DNA of 51,767 bases, taken from NCBI GenBank assembly GCA_026400835.1, contig JAPLOA010000073.1:1-51767 (forward strand), given 5' to 3'. Source of the stretch: Planctomycetales bacterium. Its GTDB lineage: Bacteria; Planctomycetota; Planctomycetia; Planctomycetales; Planctomycetaceae. Below the pieces are notes generated by a model. The model saw nothing but the letters and a program-made list of their open reading frames with translations, did no database searches and had not been told where the DNA came from. Shown here piece by piece: positions 26,670 through 35,834 of the stretch (position 1 is its first letter; each line of letters begins with the position of its first letter). The translations under genes were made by a program, and so were the position numbers.

Positions 26670-26797
26670 AGCGGTAATCGAAGAGTGGCGATTTCTTACA
26701 GGTTCGCCGCTCAGCCGATGCTAAGTAAGTCATGCTCCTTGCCGTTGAATTCTGTTCTTTCGGCAAAGTGTTGTGATGCAATTGTTAAGACTTAAAC

Positions 26798-26830
26798 GCC
26801 CGCTGACCTTTGGTCACCGGGCTTTCTTCC
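26798..26830 (+). terminator. Terminator after secDF
   Basis: GCCCGCTGACC (26798-26808) pairs with GGTCACCGGGC (26812-26822) with one mismatch, followed by a T-rich stretch. It lies about 130 bases after secDF and before speA. Confidence 0.78.
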
Positions 26831-26868
26831 TTTCTGGTCCCCCTCGCTGAAGCGGAGTTATTCCCGGA

Positions 26869-28794
26869 ATGATTGATCAATCCCCATTGCGCTGGAGTAC
26901 TGTTGACGCCGCTGAAATGTACGAGGTTCCTCGCTGGGGGAACGGTTATTTTTCAGTTGGCCCCAACGGGAACGTCCTCGTACATCCGGATCGCAATCCG
27001 GCTCGGTCCGTGGACCTGAAAGAATTGATCCAGCGACTTCAGATGCGAGGGCTGGATGTTCCGGTGCTGTTGCGTTTCAACGGAATCATTCGCGATCGCC
27101 TTGCTGTTCTGCACAAAGCGTTCGGCGATGCGATCAAGGAACACGGCTACAAAGGGAACTACGCCTGCGTTTACCCGATCAAGGTGAATCAGCAGCGAGA
27201 AGTCGTTGAGAAGGTCGTCGAGTACGGGCGTGAATTTGGATTCGGTCTCGAAGCGGGCAGCAAGCCGGAACTCCTGGCCGTTGTGGCGATGACCGAGGCT
27301 GAGACGCCAATTATCTGCAACGGTTTCAAGGATGCCGAGTTCATCGAAATGGCGTTGCTGGCTCAGAAGATTGGCCGGCACGTAATTCCGGTTGTAGAAA
27401 AATACACGGAACTGGAACTGATTCTGAAGTACGCAGAAAAACTCAATGTCCGACCTCAGATCGGAATGCGAGTGAAACTGGCGGCGCGAGGAGCAGGCCG
27501 TTGGCAATCCTCGGGCGGGTATCGTTCCAAGTTTGGTCTGAGAGCCAACGAAATTCTGATGGCTCTTGATGAACTCAAGAAGCGTGGGATGGAAGACTGC
27601 TTCACGTTGCTGCACTTCCATCTGGGCAGCCAGATCACGAATATCCGTCAGGTCAAAGCGGCCCTCAATGAAGCGGCTCGCGTCTATACCGAACTCGCCG
27701 GTCGCGGCGCCGGGCTGAAATACCTTGACGTGGGTGGTGGCCTCGGAGTTGACTACGACGGTTCCCAGACGAACTTTGAATCCAGCATGAACTATACGCT
27801 GGAGGAATATGCGCGCGACGTGGTTTACACGATTCAAACCGTGTGCGACGAAGCCAACGTGCCGCATCCGAACATCATCTCGGAAAGTGGTCGAGCGATC
27901 TCGGCGTTTCACAGCGTCCTGGTCTTCAGCGTTCTTGGTGTTTCACAGCAGGGGGAGAGCACTTCCGAAGCGGCACTGGCACCACCGGAAGATGCGGAGC
28001 AGGCTTTACACGACTTGTATCAGGGATACAAAGGCCTGACTCAGCGAAATATTCTGGAAACGTACCACGATGCTCAGACAGCCATCGATACCGTGATGAC
28101 GCTGTTCAACACGGGCTACGTCTCACTGGAACAACGTTGTCTGGCTGAAAACATTTACTTTGCACTGTGTCATAAGATTTGGCAACTTGCAGGCACGATG
28201 GAGTATGTTCCGGAAGAACTCGAACGGCTCGATAAAGTTCTCTCGGACAACTACTTTTGTAACTTCTCTCTGTTCCAGTCGTGTCCGGATTCATGGGCGA
28301 TCAAGCAGTTGTTCCCTGTGATGCCAATTCATCAACTGGATCAGCGTCCGACACGGCATGCTGTACTGAGCGACATCACATGCGACTCCGATGGGAAGAT
28401 TGATCAATTCATCGATCGTCGTGACGTGCGTCGAACTTTGATGCTGCATGAATTCGATGGAGCTCCCTACTATCTGGGCATCTTCCTGATCGGAGCTTAT
28501 CAGGAGATTCTTGGCGACCTCCATAATCTCTTTGGAGATACCAACGCAGTCCATGTGGATGTTTCTTCCACCGGCGAAGTCGTACTCGATACAATCATCA
28601 AGGGAGAGACGGTCGCGGAGGTTCTGGACTATGTGCAGTTCCGCGGTCGTGACCTGATCAATCGTCTTCAGGCTGCCGTCGAAGTCGCCGTTCGCGAAAA
28701 TCGAATCGACCACGTTCAGGCAGGCCAGTTCGTGAAGTTCTACGAAGAAGCGCTCAACGGTTATACCTATCTGGAAGAACCAGACGGAGAATAA
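26869..28794 (+). CDS. speA: Biosynthetic arginine decarboxylase
   Basis: A 641-aa PLP enzyme that decarboxylates arginine to agmatine, the first step of polyamine synthesis. The PLP lysine is Lys105 in VYPIKVNQQREVVE; conserved blocks include GLEAGSKPEL, RSKFGL (residues 223-228), LHFHLGSQITNIRQ, YLDVGGGLGVDYDGSQT, and SESGRAISAFHSVL. Length and order match bacterial SpeA. The ATG at 26869 fits the family start. No agmatine-processing gene follows; the YdeP-type gene starts 29 bases downstream, suggesting shared transcription. Confidence 0.96.
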   Translation: MIDQSPLRWSTVDAAEMYEVPRWGNGYFSVGPNGNVLVHPDRNPARSVDLKELIQRLQMRGLDVPVLLRFNGIIRDRLAVLHKAFGDAIKEHGYKGNYACVYPIKVNQQREVVEKVVEYGREFGFGLEAGSKPELLAVVAMTEAETPIICNGFKDAEFIEMALLAQKIGRHVIPVVEKYTELELILKYAEKLNVRPQIGMRVKLAARGAGRWQSSGGYRSKFGLRANEILMALDELKKRGMEDCFTLLHFHLGSQITNIRQVKAALNEAARVYTELAGRGAGLKYLDVGGGLGVDYDGSQTNFESSMNYTLEEYARDVVYTIQTVCDEANVPHPNIISESGRAISAFHSVLVFSVLGVSQQGESTSEAALAPPEDAEQALHDLYQGYKGLTQRNILETYHDAQTAIDTVMTLFNTGYVSLEQRCLAENIYFALCHKIWQLAGTMEYVPEELERLDKVLSDNYFCNFSLFQSCPDSWAIKQLFPVMPIHQLDQRPTRHAVLSDITCDSDGKIDQFIDRRDVRRTLMLHEFDGAPYYLGIFLIGAYQEILGDLHNLFGDTNAVHVDVSSTGEVVLDTIIKGETVAEVLDYVQFRGRDLINRLQAAVEVAVRENRIDHVQAGQFVKFYEEALNGYTYLEEPDGE

Positions 28795-28823
28795 TCGGTG
28801 TTGTTTTAGTCTACGGTGAGCCC

Positions 28824-31004
28824 ATGCAAAGACCTCGCAGCGGTGGTGGCTGGAAAGCCATTCGATACAGCCTTCAACTCGCACAACGAGTTGGCTGGTG
28901 GAACATGTGGAAAGCCATGCGTTCCAAAAACACCTGCAAGACCTGCGCGGTCGGCATGGGCGGACAGCTCGGCGGAATGGTCAACGAAGGTGGCCATTTC
29001 CCGGAAGTCTGTAAGAAGTCTTTCCAGGCGATGGCCTCCGACATGCAGGGCGCACTTCGGAAGGAATTCATCGAAGGCACCAGCCTGAATCATCTGCGGG
29101 CGATGACGCCTCGACAGCTGGAGACATCCGGTCGAATCAGCGAACCGCTCTACCTCGCCAAAGGTGCGACTGCGTATAAGGTCACGACGTGGGAACATGC
29201 GATCTCAACACTTGCAGAACGCATGAAGGCTGCTGGTCCGGAACGCAGCTTCTTTTATGCCAGCGGGCGAGCGTCCAACGAGGCCGGTTTTCTGTTCCAG
29301 ATGCTGGCTCGACTGTTCGGCACGAACTACGTCAATAACTGTTCGTACTACTGCCATCAGGCCAGCGGCGTCGGCCTGGGAATGTCGATCGGCACCGGTG
29401 CTGGCACGGTTCGCCTTGAAGATCTGGACAAGACCGATCTCTATCTATTGATCGGCGCGAATCCATCATCCAATCATCCACGTCTGATGCGATCGCTGAT
29501 GGAGATTCGTCGACGCGGTGGCAAAATCATCGTGATCAATCCGATGAAGGAACTGGGGCTGACCAGTTTCAGAGTTCCCAGCGACGTGCGCAGTTTGTTG
29601 TTCGGAACGGAGATCGCCAGTCAGTACGTCCAGCCGCATATCGGTGGCGACCTTGCTTTGCTGACCGGGATCGCGAAGGATGTTGTCGAACGATCAGGGC
29701 ATGACACAAAGTTTGTCGCCGAACATACCGAAGGATTCGAAGACTTCCTGAAGTCGGTGCAGTCCACGTCGTGGGATGCGATCGTCGCTCAGAGCGGTGT
29801 TGATCGAGAGACGATTCGAAAGATTGCCGATCAATACTGTCGGGCGAAGAATGTCGTCATTGGCTGGTGCATGGGCATTACGCATCATCTGCATGGCACT
29901 CGCAATGTCCATGCCATCGCCAATCTGGCACTCCTGCGCGGGATGGTTGGACGCACGAACGCCGGTCTGATGCCGATTCGCGGACATAGTAACGTACAGG
30001 GACTGGGAACCGTCGGTGTAACTCCGGCCTTGAAGCAGAACATGCTGGAGCGATTCGAAAAAACTCTGGGCATCGAAGCTCCGAGGTCGCCGGGCTACGA
30101 CACGATGGCTTGTATGGATGCCGCGTATCTCGGCAAAATGGATTTCACTCTGCAACTGGGCGGAAATCTTTATGGAAGCAATCCGAATGCTCGCCGAGCA
30201 TTCGATGCGATGCAGAAGATCAAAACGATCGTCTACATGTCGACCACGCTGAACACAGGTCATGCCTGGGGCACGGGTGAGGAGACATTTATTCTGCCTG
30301 TTCTGCCGCGTGACGAAGAGCCGCAAACGACGACTCAGGAATCGATGTTCAGCTATGTGCGTCTGAGTGATGGTGGTCCGTCGCGACATCAGAATGCTCG
30401 CAGCGAAGTCTCGATTCTTGCGGAAATCGGCCAGAAGATCTTTGCCGGAGACAGTCGTCTGGACTGGTCAAAGATGCAGAGCCATCAGGCCATTCGTGAA
30501 TTGATAGCAGACCTGATTCCCGGCTACGAAGATCTGAAATCGATTGGCGGAACAAAGACAGAATTCCACGTTCCAGGCCGAGCCGTCACGGGCTACAAAT
30601 TTCCAACTCCTTCCGGCAAGGCAAAGTTCATTCCCACGACGCTTCCGGAGAGCAATCTCACCGGCGGTCAGTTGCGGCTGATGACGATGCGTTCGGAAGG
30701 ACAATTCAACAGCGTCGTTTATGACGAAGAGGATCTCTATCGAGGTCAGGAGCGTCGTGATGTCGTGCTGATGAATCGTGATGATATCACTCGTATGGGA
30801 TTCAAGCCCGAACAGCGCATTCGGATCCGCAGTGAAGCGGGTGAGATGCGATACATCCTCGTTCGCGAGTTCGACATCCGGGCCGGCAATGTGGCGATGT
30901 ATTATCCTGAATCGAATGTATTGGTTCCATCAGCAGTCGATCCGCTGTCAAAGACGCCCGCCTTTAAGTCTATTGCTGTGACGCTGGACGCGGAGCCTGA
31001 TTGA
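28824..31004 (+). CDS. FdhF/YdeP-family molybdopterin oxidoreductase
   Basis: A 726-aa member of the molybdopterin oxidoreductase family related to E. coli YdeP and formate dehydrogenase alpha subunits. The Mo-cofactor domains show FYASGRASNEAGFLFQ, LFGTNYVNNCSYYCHQASGV, LIGANPSSNHPRLMRSLMEIRRRGGKIIVINP, and GRTNAGLMPIRGHSNVQG. The C-terminal substrate-binding part has RSEGQFNSVVYDEEDLYRG. In place of a full four-cysteine Fe-S site it has Cys38-x2-Cys41 and Cys63, as in YdeP-like proteins. No electron-transfer subunit is nearby. The physiological substrate of this family is unclear; YdeP itself is linked to acid resistance. It follows speA closely and precedes the MDR gene by 39 bases. Confidence 0.9.
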   Translation: MQRPRSGGGWKAIRYSLQLAQRVGWWNMWKAMRSKNTCKTCAVGMGGQLGGMVNEGGHFPEVCKKSFQAMASDMQGALRKEFIEGTSLNHLRAMTPRQLETSGRISEPLYLAKGATAYKVTTWEHAISTLAERMKAAGPERSFFYASGRASNEAGFLFQMLARLFGTNYVNNCSYYCHQASGVGLGMSIGTGAGTVRLEDLDKTDLYLLIGANPSSNHPRLMRSLMEIRRRGGKIIVINPMKELGLTSFRVPSDVRSLLFGTEIASQYVQPHIGGDLALLTGIAKDVVERSGHDTKFVAEHTEGFEDFLKSVQSTSWDAIVAQSGVDRETIRKIADQYCRAKNVVIGWCMGITHHLHGTRNVHAIANLALLRGMVGRTNAGLMPIRGHSNVQGLGTVGVTPALKQNMLERFEKTLGIEAPRSPGYDTMACMDAAYLGKMDFTLQLGGNLYGSNPNARRAFDAMQKIKTIVYMSTTLNTGHAWGTGEETFILPVLPRDEEPQTTTQESMFSYVRLSDGGPSRHQNARSEVSILAEIGQKIFAGDSRLDWSKMQSHQAIRELIADLIPGYEDLKSIGGTKTEFHVPGRAVTGYKFPTPSGKAKFIPTTLPESNLTGGQLRLMTMRSEGQFNSVVYDEEDLYRGQERRDVVLMNRDDITRMGFKPEQRIRIRSEAGEMRYILVREFDIRAGNVAMYYPESNVLVPSAVDPLSKTPAFKSIAVTLDAEPD

Positions 31005-31043
31005 TCCTCGAACGTCTGCACAATTCACGAATTAAAGATCATC

Positions 31044-32048
31044 ATGAAAGCCGTTCGATTTGCAACTCCGGGGTCACCCTGTGAAGTCTTGACGACTGAA
31101 TCCATCGAGAAGCCTCGTCCGGCGTATGGTGAAGTACTGGTCCGCATGCTGGCGGCTCCGGTGAACCCATCGGACCTGATGTTTATTCGAGGACACTACA
31201 CGATCCCAGCGCAGTGTCCTGCAACACCGGGTTTTGAAGGTGTTGGTGTCGTGGAAGACTCGGGTGGTGGTCTGAAGGGCAAACTGTTCCGGGGAAAACG
31301 CGTTGTTGTTCTGAACAAAAAGGGCGGCAACTGGGCCGAATATGCTGTCGTTCCAGCCGGCCAGGTGATTCCCATCAGTGGCAGCTTGTCTCTGGAACAG
31401 GCGGCCACATTTTTTGTGAATCCGGCGACAGCCTGGGTGATGACTCGCGAGGTTCTGAAGGTCCCGCAGGGAGCGTGGCTGCTGCAGACCGCCGCTGGCT
31501 CCGCGTTGGGCCGGATGATTATCCGTCTTGGCAAACACTGTGGCTTTCGAACGCTGAACGTTGTTCGTCGCTTATCGACGGCCGAAGAACTACGTCGACT
31601 TGGGGCTGATCATGTGGAAGTCTTTGATGACTCAACAGATCCCGCCGCGCTGATGGATCGGATTCGAGCTGTCGTGGGGCCAGAAGGACTGAAGTATGCC
31701 GTCGACGCGGTCGGTGGTGAAACTGGCTCGGCCGTGATTCGCAGCCTGGGTCTGGATGGACGAATGCTGGCGTTTGGCACACTGAGCGGGCAGCCATTGC
31801 AGTTTTCTCCACGCACGCTGATGACAGTGGAAAGTCGCGTTGAAGGTTTCTGGCTGGGCAACTTTATGAACAAGACCGGCCTGTTGTTTAAACTCGGCCT
31901 CGTTCGAAAACTCACGAACCTGATTCAGTCCGGTGTGCTCAGTTCAGAAATCGCGCAAACGTTTTCACTGGATGATGTTCGCCAGGCAGTCAAATCGGCG
32001 GAAGATTCCTCGAAGCTCGGTAAGACACTGTTGAAGATCGCCGAATAA
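31044..32048 (+). CDS. Zinc-free MDR-family NAD(P)H quinone/enoyl reductase-like protein
   Basis: A 334-aa medium-chain dehydrogenase/reductase of the quinone oxidoreductase/trans-2-enoyl reductase group. It has the N-terminal GroES-like domain (PVNPSDLMFIRGHY, TPGFEGVGVVEDSG) and a Rossmann domain with AAGSALGRMIIRLGKHCG, and ends ...SSKLGKTLLKIAE as usual. No zinc-ligand pattern is seen. Substrate is unknown. It is the third gene of a tight run after speA and the YdeP-type oxidoreductase. Confidence 0.87.
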   Translation: MKAVRFATPGSPCEVLTTESIEKPRPAYGEVLVRMLAAPVNPSDLMFIRGHYTIPAQCPATPGFEGVGVVEDSGGGLKGKLFRGKRVVVLNKKGGNWAEYAVVPAGQVIPISGSLSLEQAATFFVNPATAWVMTREVLKVPQGAWLLQTAAGSALGRMIIRLGKHCGFRTLNVVRRLSTAEELRRLGADHVEVFDDSTDPAALMDRIRAVVGPEGLKYAVDAVGGETGSAVIRSLGLDGRMLAFGTLSGQPLQFSPRTLMTVESRVEGFWLGNFMNKTGLLFKLGLVRKLTNLIQSGVLSSEIAQTFSLDDVRQAVKSAEDSSKLGKTLLKIAE

Positions 32049-32096
32049 GCGGAAGGTTTTGATCCGTCTGTAATTTATTCACGCTGCCGAATCCAT

Positions 32097-32162
32097 CGTT
32101 TAGCGGCAAGCCGGAGGCGTCGGTGCAGACAAACGCAGTCGCCTTCGGCTTGCCGTTAAACG
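32097..32162. repeat. CGTTTA-family palindromic repeat
   Basis: CGTTTAGCGGCAAGCCGGAG (start of the left arm, 32097-32119) pairs with the right arm 32140-32162 (ends CGGCTTGCCGTTAAACG), a near-perfect 23-bp stem around a 20-base spacer. Other members are at 43928-43993 and, degenerate, 6296-6356. Confidence 0.82.
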
Positions 32163-32242
32163 ATTCAGGCCAAAACGTTGCTAATCTCCTTCGGTTCAAG
32201 AACAGGATTATTGAGAACCTTGAGCCTGCTCCGGCTTCACCA

Positions 32243-33919
32243 TCATTGCGGCCGATGCTTCACAACGTCGGCTTTGCTTTCGATCAGTCTTGCAACAGCC
32301 AGCAATGTCGCTTCATCATACAAACCCGATGTCAGCGTACAGCATAGCGGCCTTGGCTGAGGCTTCACGTCGGCCATCATGACGGGCAGTGTCATACAAG
32401 GATGGCCCGTCAGATTGGCGATGCCCAGATCGTCACCGCCGATGTAAAGATCGACCGACGTAAAGACTCGAGCCATCTGTTTCATCAGTTCAAATCTTGC
32501 GCGCGACGCCTGAAGGTAGTCGACGGCCGAAACAAAATGGGATGCGCGAAAGATATCGCCCCAGGAATTCAGTCCTTCAACGTTGTTCACTCGAGTCAAA
32601 GGCTGAAAGATGCAGGCCGCCTCAACATCCAGCATGCTGCTCAAAGGAGAATCCGGAATGCTGCGAGGCAGTTCAATCTCGACGATGGTAGCCCCCAGCT
32701 TTTTGAGAAGATCAAGAGCCAACTGATCGGGCGGTGACGTGTCACAATTGGTGACTCGACCAATTCGCAGTTTGGAAAGGTCCGCTTTGACCGGCCAGTG
32801 AAACCACCGATCGACTGTCGTCGGATCCGCGTCATCGCGGCCATGAATCGCCGCCAGAACGGTTCCGCAGTCATCGGCCGTGCGAGCCATCGGCCCAATT
32901 TTGTCCATGGTCCAGGATAACGCCATGCAACCCGCGCGGGAAACGCGGCCAAAGGTTGGACGCAGACCAACGACTCCGCAACGACGGCCGGGAGAAACAA
33001 TGCTGCCCAATGTTTCACTGCCGATTGCAAATGGCACCAGCCCCGCTGCAACCGCTGATGCAGACCCCGCCGACGATCCACTGGAACCTTGTTCCGGATT
33101 CCACGGATTCTTTGTTTGTCCATTAAACCACTTGTCGCCCATCGCCAACGCACCCAACGACAACTTAGCAACCAGTACAGCTCCCGCTTCATCAAGTCGT
33201 TGAGCAACACGGGCATCCGTTGCAAACTGCTGATCCCGAAAGTGCGGCGCGCCCCAGGTGGTGGGATAGCCAGCCACGGAAATCAGATCTTTGGCTCCCC
33301 ATGGTATTCCGTGCAGAGGGCCGCGATCATGTCCGGAAGCCAGTTCTTTGTCGGCTCGCTCTGCCTGCTTCAGGGCGAGATCAGTGGTCAGAGTAACCAC
33401 GCAATTGAGCGTTGCGTTTTTCTCCTCCAGAGTCTTCAGACAATGCTCAGTCAATTGCACAGACGTCGTTTGTTTTGCGCGCAGACGTCGACCCAGCTCA
33501 CGAACATTTTGAAACGAAAGATCACCGGAGATCTCAGGATCTGACTCAGATTGATTCGAGGGAAGAGTCTCGTCACCGGATTTCTGTAACCAGATCGGTC
33601 TCGCTGACGCACGCAGCTTGACAGCAGGATCGGCCATCTCAGGGTCGAACCGGAACGATGGCAATGAATCGTACTGAATCGGAATCTTCTGGATTTGCTC
33701 GGCATCGTCACGAACACCGTTTAGCCGCCCCGTCAATGCAGTTCGCTGCTCGTCGGTCAGCGTAATTCCGGCTACCCATTCGGCGTGCGTGATCTGCTCC
33801 AGAGTCAGCCCGGCCTGCTTCACAACCTCATCCGACAGAGCTCGCTGAAACGTAGCGGTACCGATACCAATCAGACTGAGTGTTTCCAGAACACGACGAC
33901 GATCAACTCGGGACATCAT
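32243..33919 (-). CDS. Amidase (amidase signature family)
   Basis: A 558-aa amidase-signature enzyme. The catalytic triad is visible: Lys210 in HGIPWGAKDL, the cis-Ser in GSSGSSAGSASA (residues 278-289), and the nucleophile Ser306 in GSETLGSIVSP. The first 130 residues are an extension beginning MMSRVDRRRVLETLSLIGIGTA, a Tat-like twin-Arg start, suggesting export. Such planctomycete amidases hydrolyse amides or esters of unknown identity; the gatCAB complex is unlikely because no gatB or gatC is near. The ATG at 33917-33919 or its neighbour at 33914-33916 follows GAGG; a TTG-type longer frame to 33991 is less likely. The 3' flank to the MDR gene is convergent. Confidence 0.88.
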   Translation of the reverse strand: MMSRVDRRRVLETLSLIGIGTATFQRALSDEVVKQAGLTLEQITHAEWVAGITLTDEQRTALTGRLNGVRDDAEQIQKIPIQYDSLPSFRFDPEMADPAVKLRASARPIWLQKSGDETLPSNQSESDPEISGDLSFQNVRELGRRLRAKQTTSVQLTEHCLKTLEEKNATLNCVVTLTTDLALKQAERADKELASGHDRGPLHGIPWGAKDLISVAGYPTTWGAPHFRDQQFATDARVAQRLDEAGAVLVAKLSLGALAMGDKWFNGQTKNPWNPEQGSSGSSAGSASAVAAGLVPFAIGSETLGSIVSPGRRCGVVGLRPTFGRVSRAGCMALSWTMDKIGPMARTADDCGTVLAAIHGRDDADPTTVDRWFHWPVKADLSKLRIGRVTNCDTSPPDQLALDLLKKLGATIVEIELPRSIPDSPLSSMLDVEAACIFQPLTRVNNVEGLNSWGDIFRASHFVSAVDYLQASRARFELMKQMARVFTSVDLYIGGDDLGIANLTGHPCMTLPVMMADVKPQPRPLCCTLTSGLYDEATLLAVARLIESKADVVKHRPQ

Positions 33920-34091
33920 CAAGCCTCGCTGTTGAAATTTCGATTGGATGCTGCTGAGGTGGCTTGTATCGTCGAGAAGTGTGTTTCGCAATTCGCACGG
34001 CGTCTCGCTCGTTTCCGGCCTGGCGGGCCGCTAGATTATTGACCCTGCGATATTCAAATTTTCCCGCCAGCGTAACCAACGGAGTTCAAAG

Positions 34092-35759
34092 ATGCGTCCC
34101 TTGCTGATGATGTTGACGTTTGCGTTGGCCCTACAGGCGAAAGTCGATGCCTTCCAGGATGTTGACCTCGGAACGGTGACAGAGAAACATCAGATGATCC
34201 CGATGCGAGATGGAAAGCATCTCTCGGCTTATCTCTACTTTCCGCAAGGTCAGGGGCCGTGGCCGGCGTTGTTTGAGCAGCGATATGCCGACATCAGCGG
34301 CGCGGGAACTCGGAAGGCAGCCGCAAAACTTGCAGAGGCTGGTTATGTTGTCGCGATGGTGAACTATCGCGGAACGCATAAATCCGAAGGCACATGGGTT
34401 GGATATCGAGCCCTCGGCTGGGGCGAACTGAAGGATGGATACGACGCCTGTGAATGGCTGGGAACTCAACCATGGAGCACCGGCAAGGTTGGAACGTTCG
34501 GCAGTTCTCAGGCCGGCTATGCACAGAACTTTCTTGCAGTCACTCAGCCGCCGCATCTGACGGCACAGTACATGGTCGATACAGGACTTAGTCTGTTTCA
34601 TGAAGGATATCGCATCGGTGGCACCAATCGTCCGGCTCGTTTTAAATCGCTGGGGGCGAACTGTCGCAATCCTGAAGACAACGATCGGTTGCTTCAGGAA
34701 TGGTTGACTCATCCGAACTTCGATGACTACTGGAAAGACGAAGACTGTTCGCTCCACTTCGCAAAGATGAACGTGCCATGTTTCACAATCGGAAGCTGGT
34801 ACGACTTTATGAATCAGGGATCTATCGCCAGTTTTCAGGGACGGCAGCATCACGGAGGCGAGAACTCGCGCGGCAAGCAGCAGTTGATCATCGGGCCATG
34901 GCTTCACGGACGTCTCAACAAGGGCTTCAAAGTTGCGGAACTCACCTACCCGGAAAATGCGGCATGGCCCGAACATGAGCACATGATTCGCTGGTTCGAT
35001 TACTGGTTGAAGGGCAAAGCCACCGGGGTCGACAAAGAACCGGCCGTGCGTTACTACGTCATGGGAGCTGTCGGAGAAGAAGGTGCTCCGGGCAATGTCT
35101 GGCGAACGGCCGATGACTTTCCTCCGGCAGCGAACAGCGTTTCGATGTTTCTGGCAGCCGACGGACTATTAACTCCAAAGGCTCCGACGAATGAAGCCGG
35201 CTCCACCAGCCTGATCAGCGATCCTCGTCATCCGATGGAGATCCCCGGCACATCATTCCCCGGGGCTGCGGACGCGAGTGCATTCGAGAGACAGGCTGAA
35301 GTGCGTACGTTTACGACGCCGATTATTGAATCGCCGCTCGAGTGGACCGGACGAATTCGAGCTGAACTGTTTATGTCATCAACCGCTCCGGACACGGATG
35401 TGATCGTTCGCGTCTCTGACGTCTATCCGGATGGCCGATCAATCCTGATCGTGGATTATCCACAGCGTCTGCGTTATCGCGACGGTTTTGATCACGAAGT
35501 GATGATGAAGCCCGGCGCAGTGGTGAAAGTCGCCTTTGATGTGGGTTGGATCAGCCAGATCTTCAACAAGGGACATCGAATTCGAGTTACCGTCGCCAGT
35601 ACCGGTGCGCCGCTCTATGAACCGAATCCTCAGAATGGCAAACCAGCGACGATTGAGTTTCCCGAGGATGCCGCCACAGCGACAAACACGATTCATCACA
35701 ACTCAGAATATCAGTCGCGAATTATAGCCCCTGTGTTGGCCGAACCTGCCGCCAGATAA
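34092..35759 (+). CDS. CocE/NonD-family (S15-type) alpha/beta hydrolase, secreted
   Basis: A 555-aa protein with a signal peptide (MRPLLMMLTFALALQAKVDA) and the X-Pro dipeptidyl-peptidase/cocaine esterase fold. The nucleophile is Ser139 in GTFGSSQAG, the oxyanion region is YADISGAGTR, and the catalytic His lies in GPWLHG (about residue 277). The C-terminal jelly-roll domain (about 390 onward) is present (ADASAFERQAEVRTFTTPI...GHRIRVTVAS). Predicted to cleave an ester or amide outside the cytoplasm. It precedes the isochorismatase/ThuA gene on the same strand with a 75-base gap. Confidence 0.9.
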   Translation: MRPLLMMLTFALALQAKVDAFQDVDLGTVTEKHQMIPMRDGKHLSAYLYFPQGQGPWPALFEQRYADISGAGTRKAAAKLAEAGYVVAMVNYRGTHKSEGTWVGYRALGWGELKDGYDACEWLGTQPWSTGKVGTFGSSQAGYAQNFLAVTQPPHLTAQYMVDTGLSLFHEGYRIGGTNRPARFKSLGANCRNPEDNDRLLQEWLTHPNFDDYWKDEDCSLHFAKMNVPCFTIGSWYDFMNQGSIASFQGRQHHGGENSRGKQQLIIGPWLHGRLNKGFKVAELTYPENAAWPEHEHMIRWFDYWLKGKATGVDKEPAVRYYVMGAVGEEGAPGNVWRTADDFPPAANSVSMFLAADGLLTPKAPTNEAGSTSLISDPRHPMEIPGTSFPGAADASAFERQAEVRTFTTPIIESPLEWTGRIRAELFMSSTAPDTDVIVRVSDVYPDGRSILIVDYPQRLRYRDGFDHEVMMKPGAVVKVAFDVGWISQIFNKGHRIRVTVASTGAPLYEPNPQNGKPATIEFPEDAATATNTIHHNSEYQSRIIAPVLAEPAAR

Positions 35760-35834
35760 TGCAGATCAGCGGCTTCTCAACCTTTCACTTCCGCACCTGA
35801 TGTTGCGCCTGCGAACTTCGTAAAGGACTGTCTG

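Noticed and set aside
26953-27912. 319-aa minus-strand frame within speA
   Set aside because: Antisense shadow of a well conserved gene.
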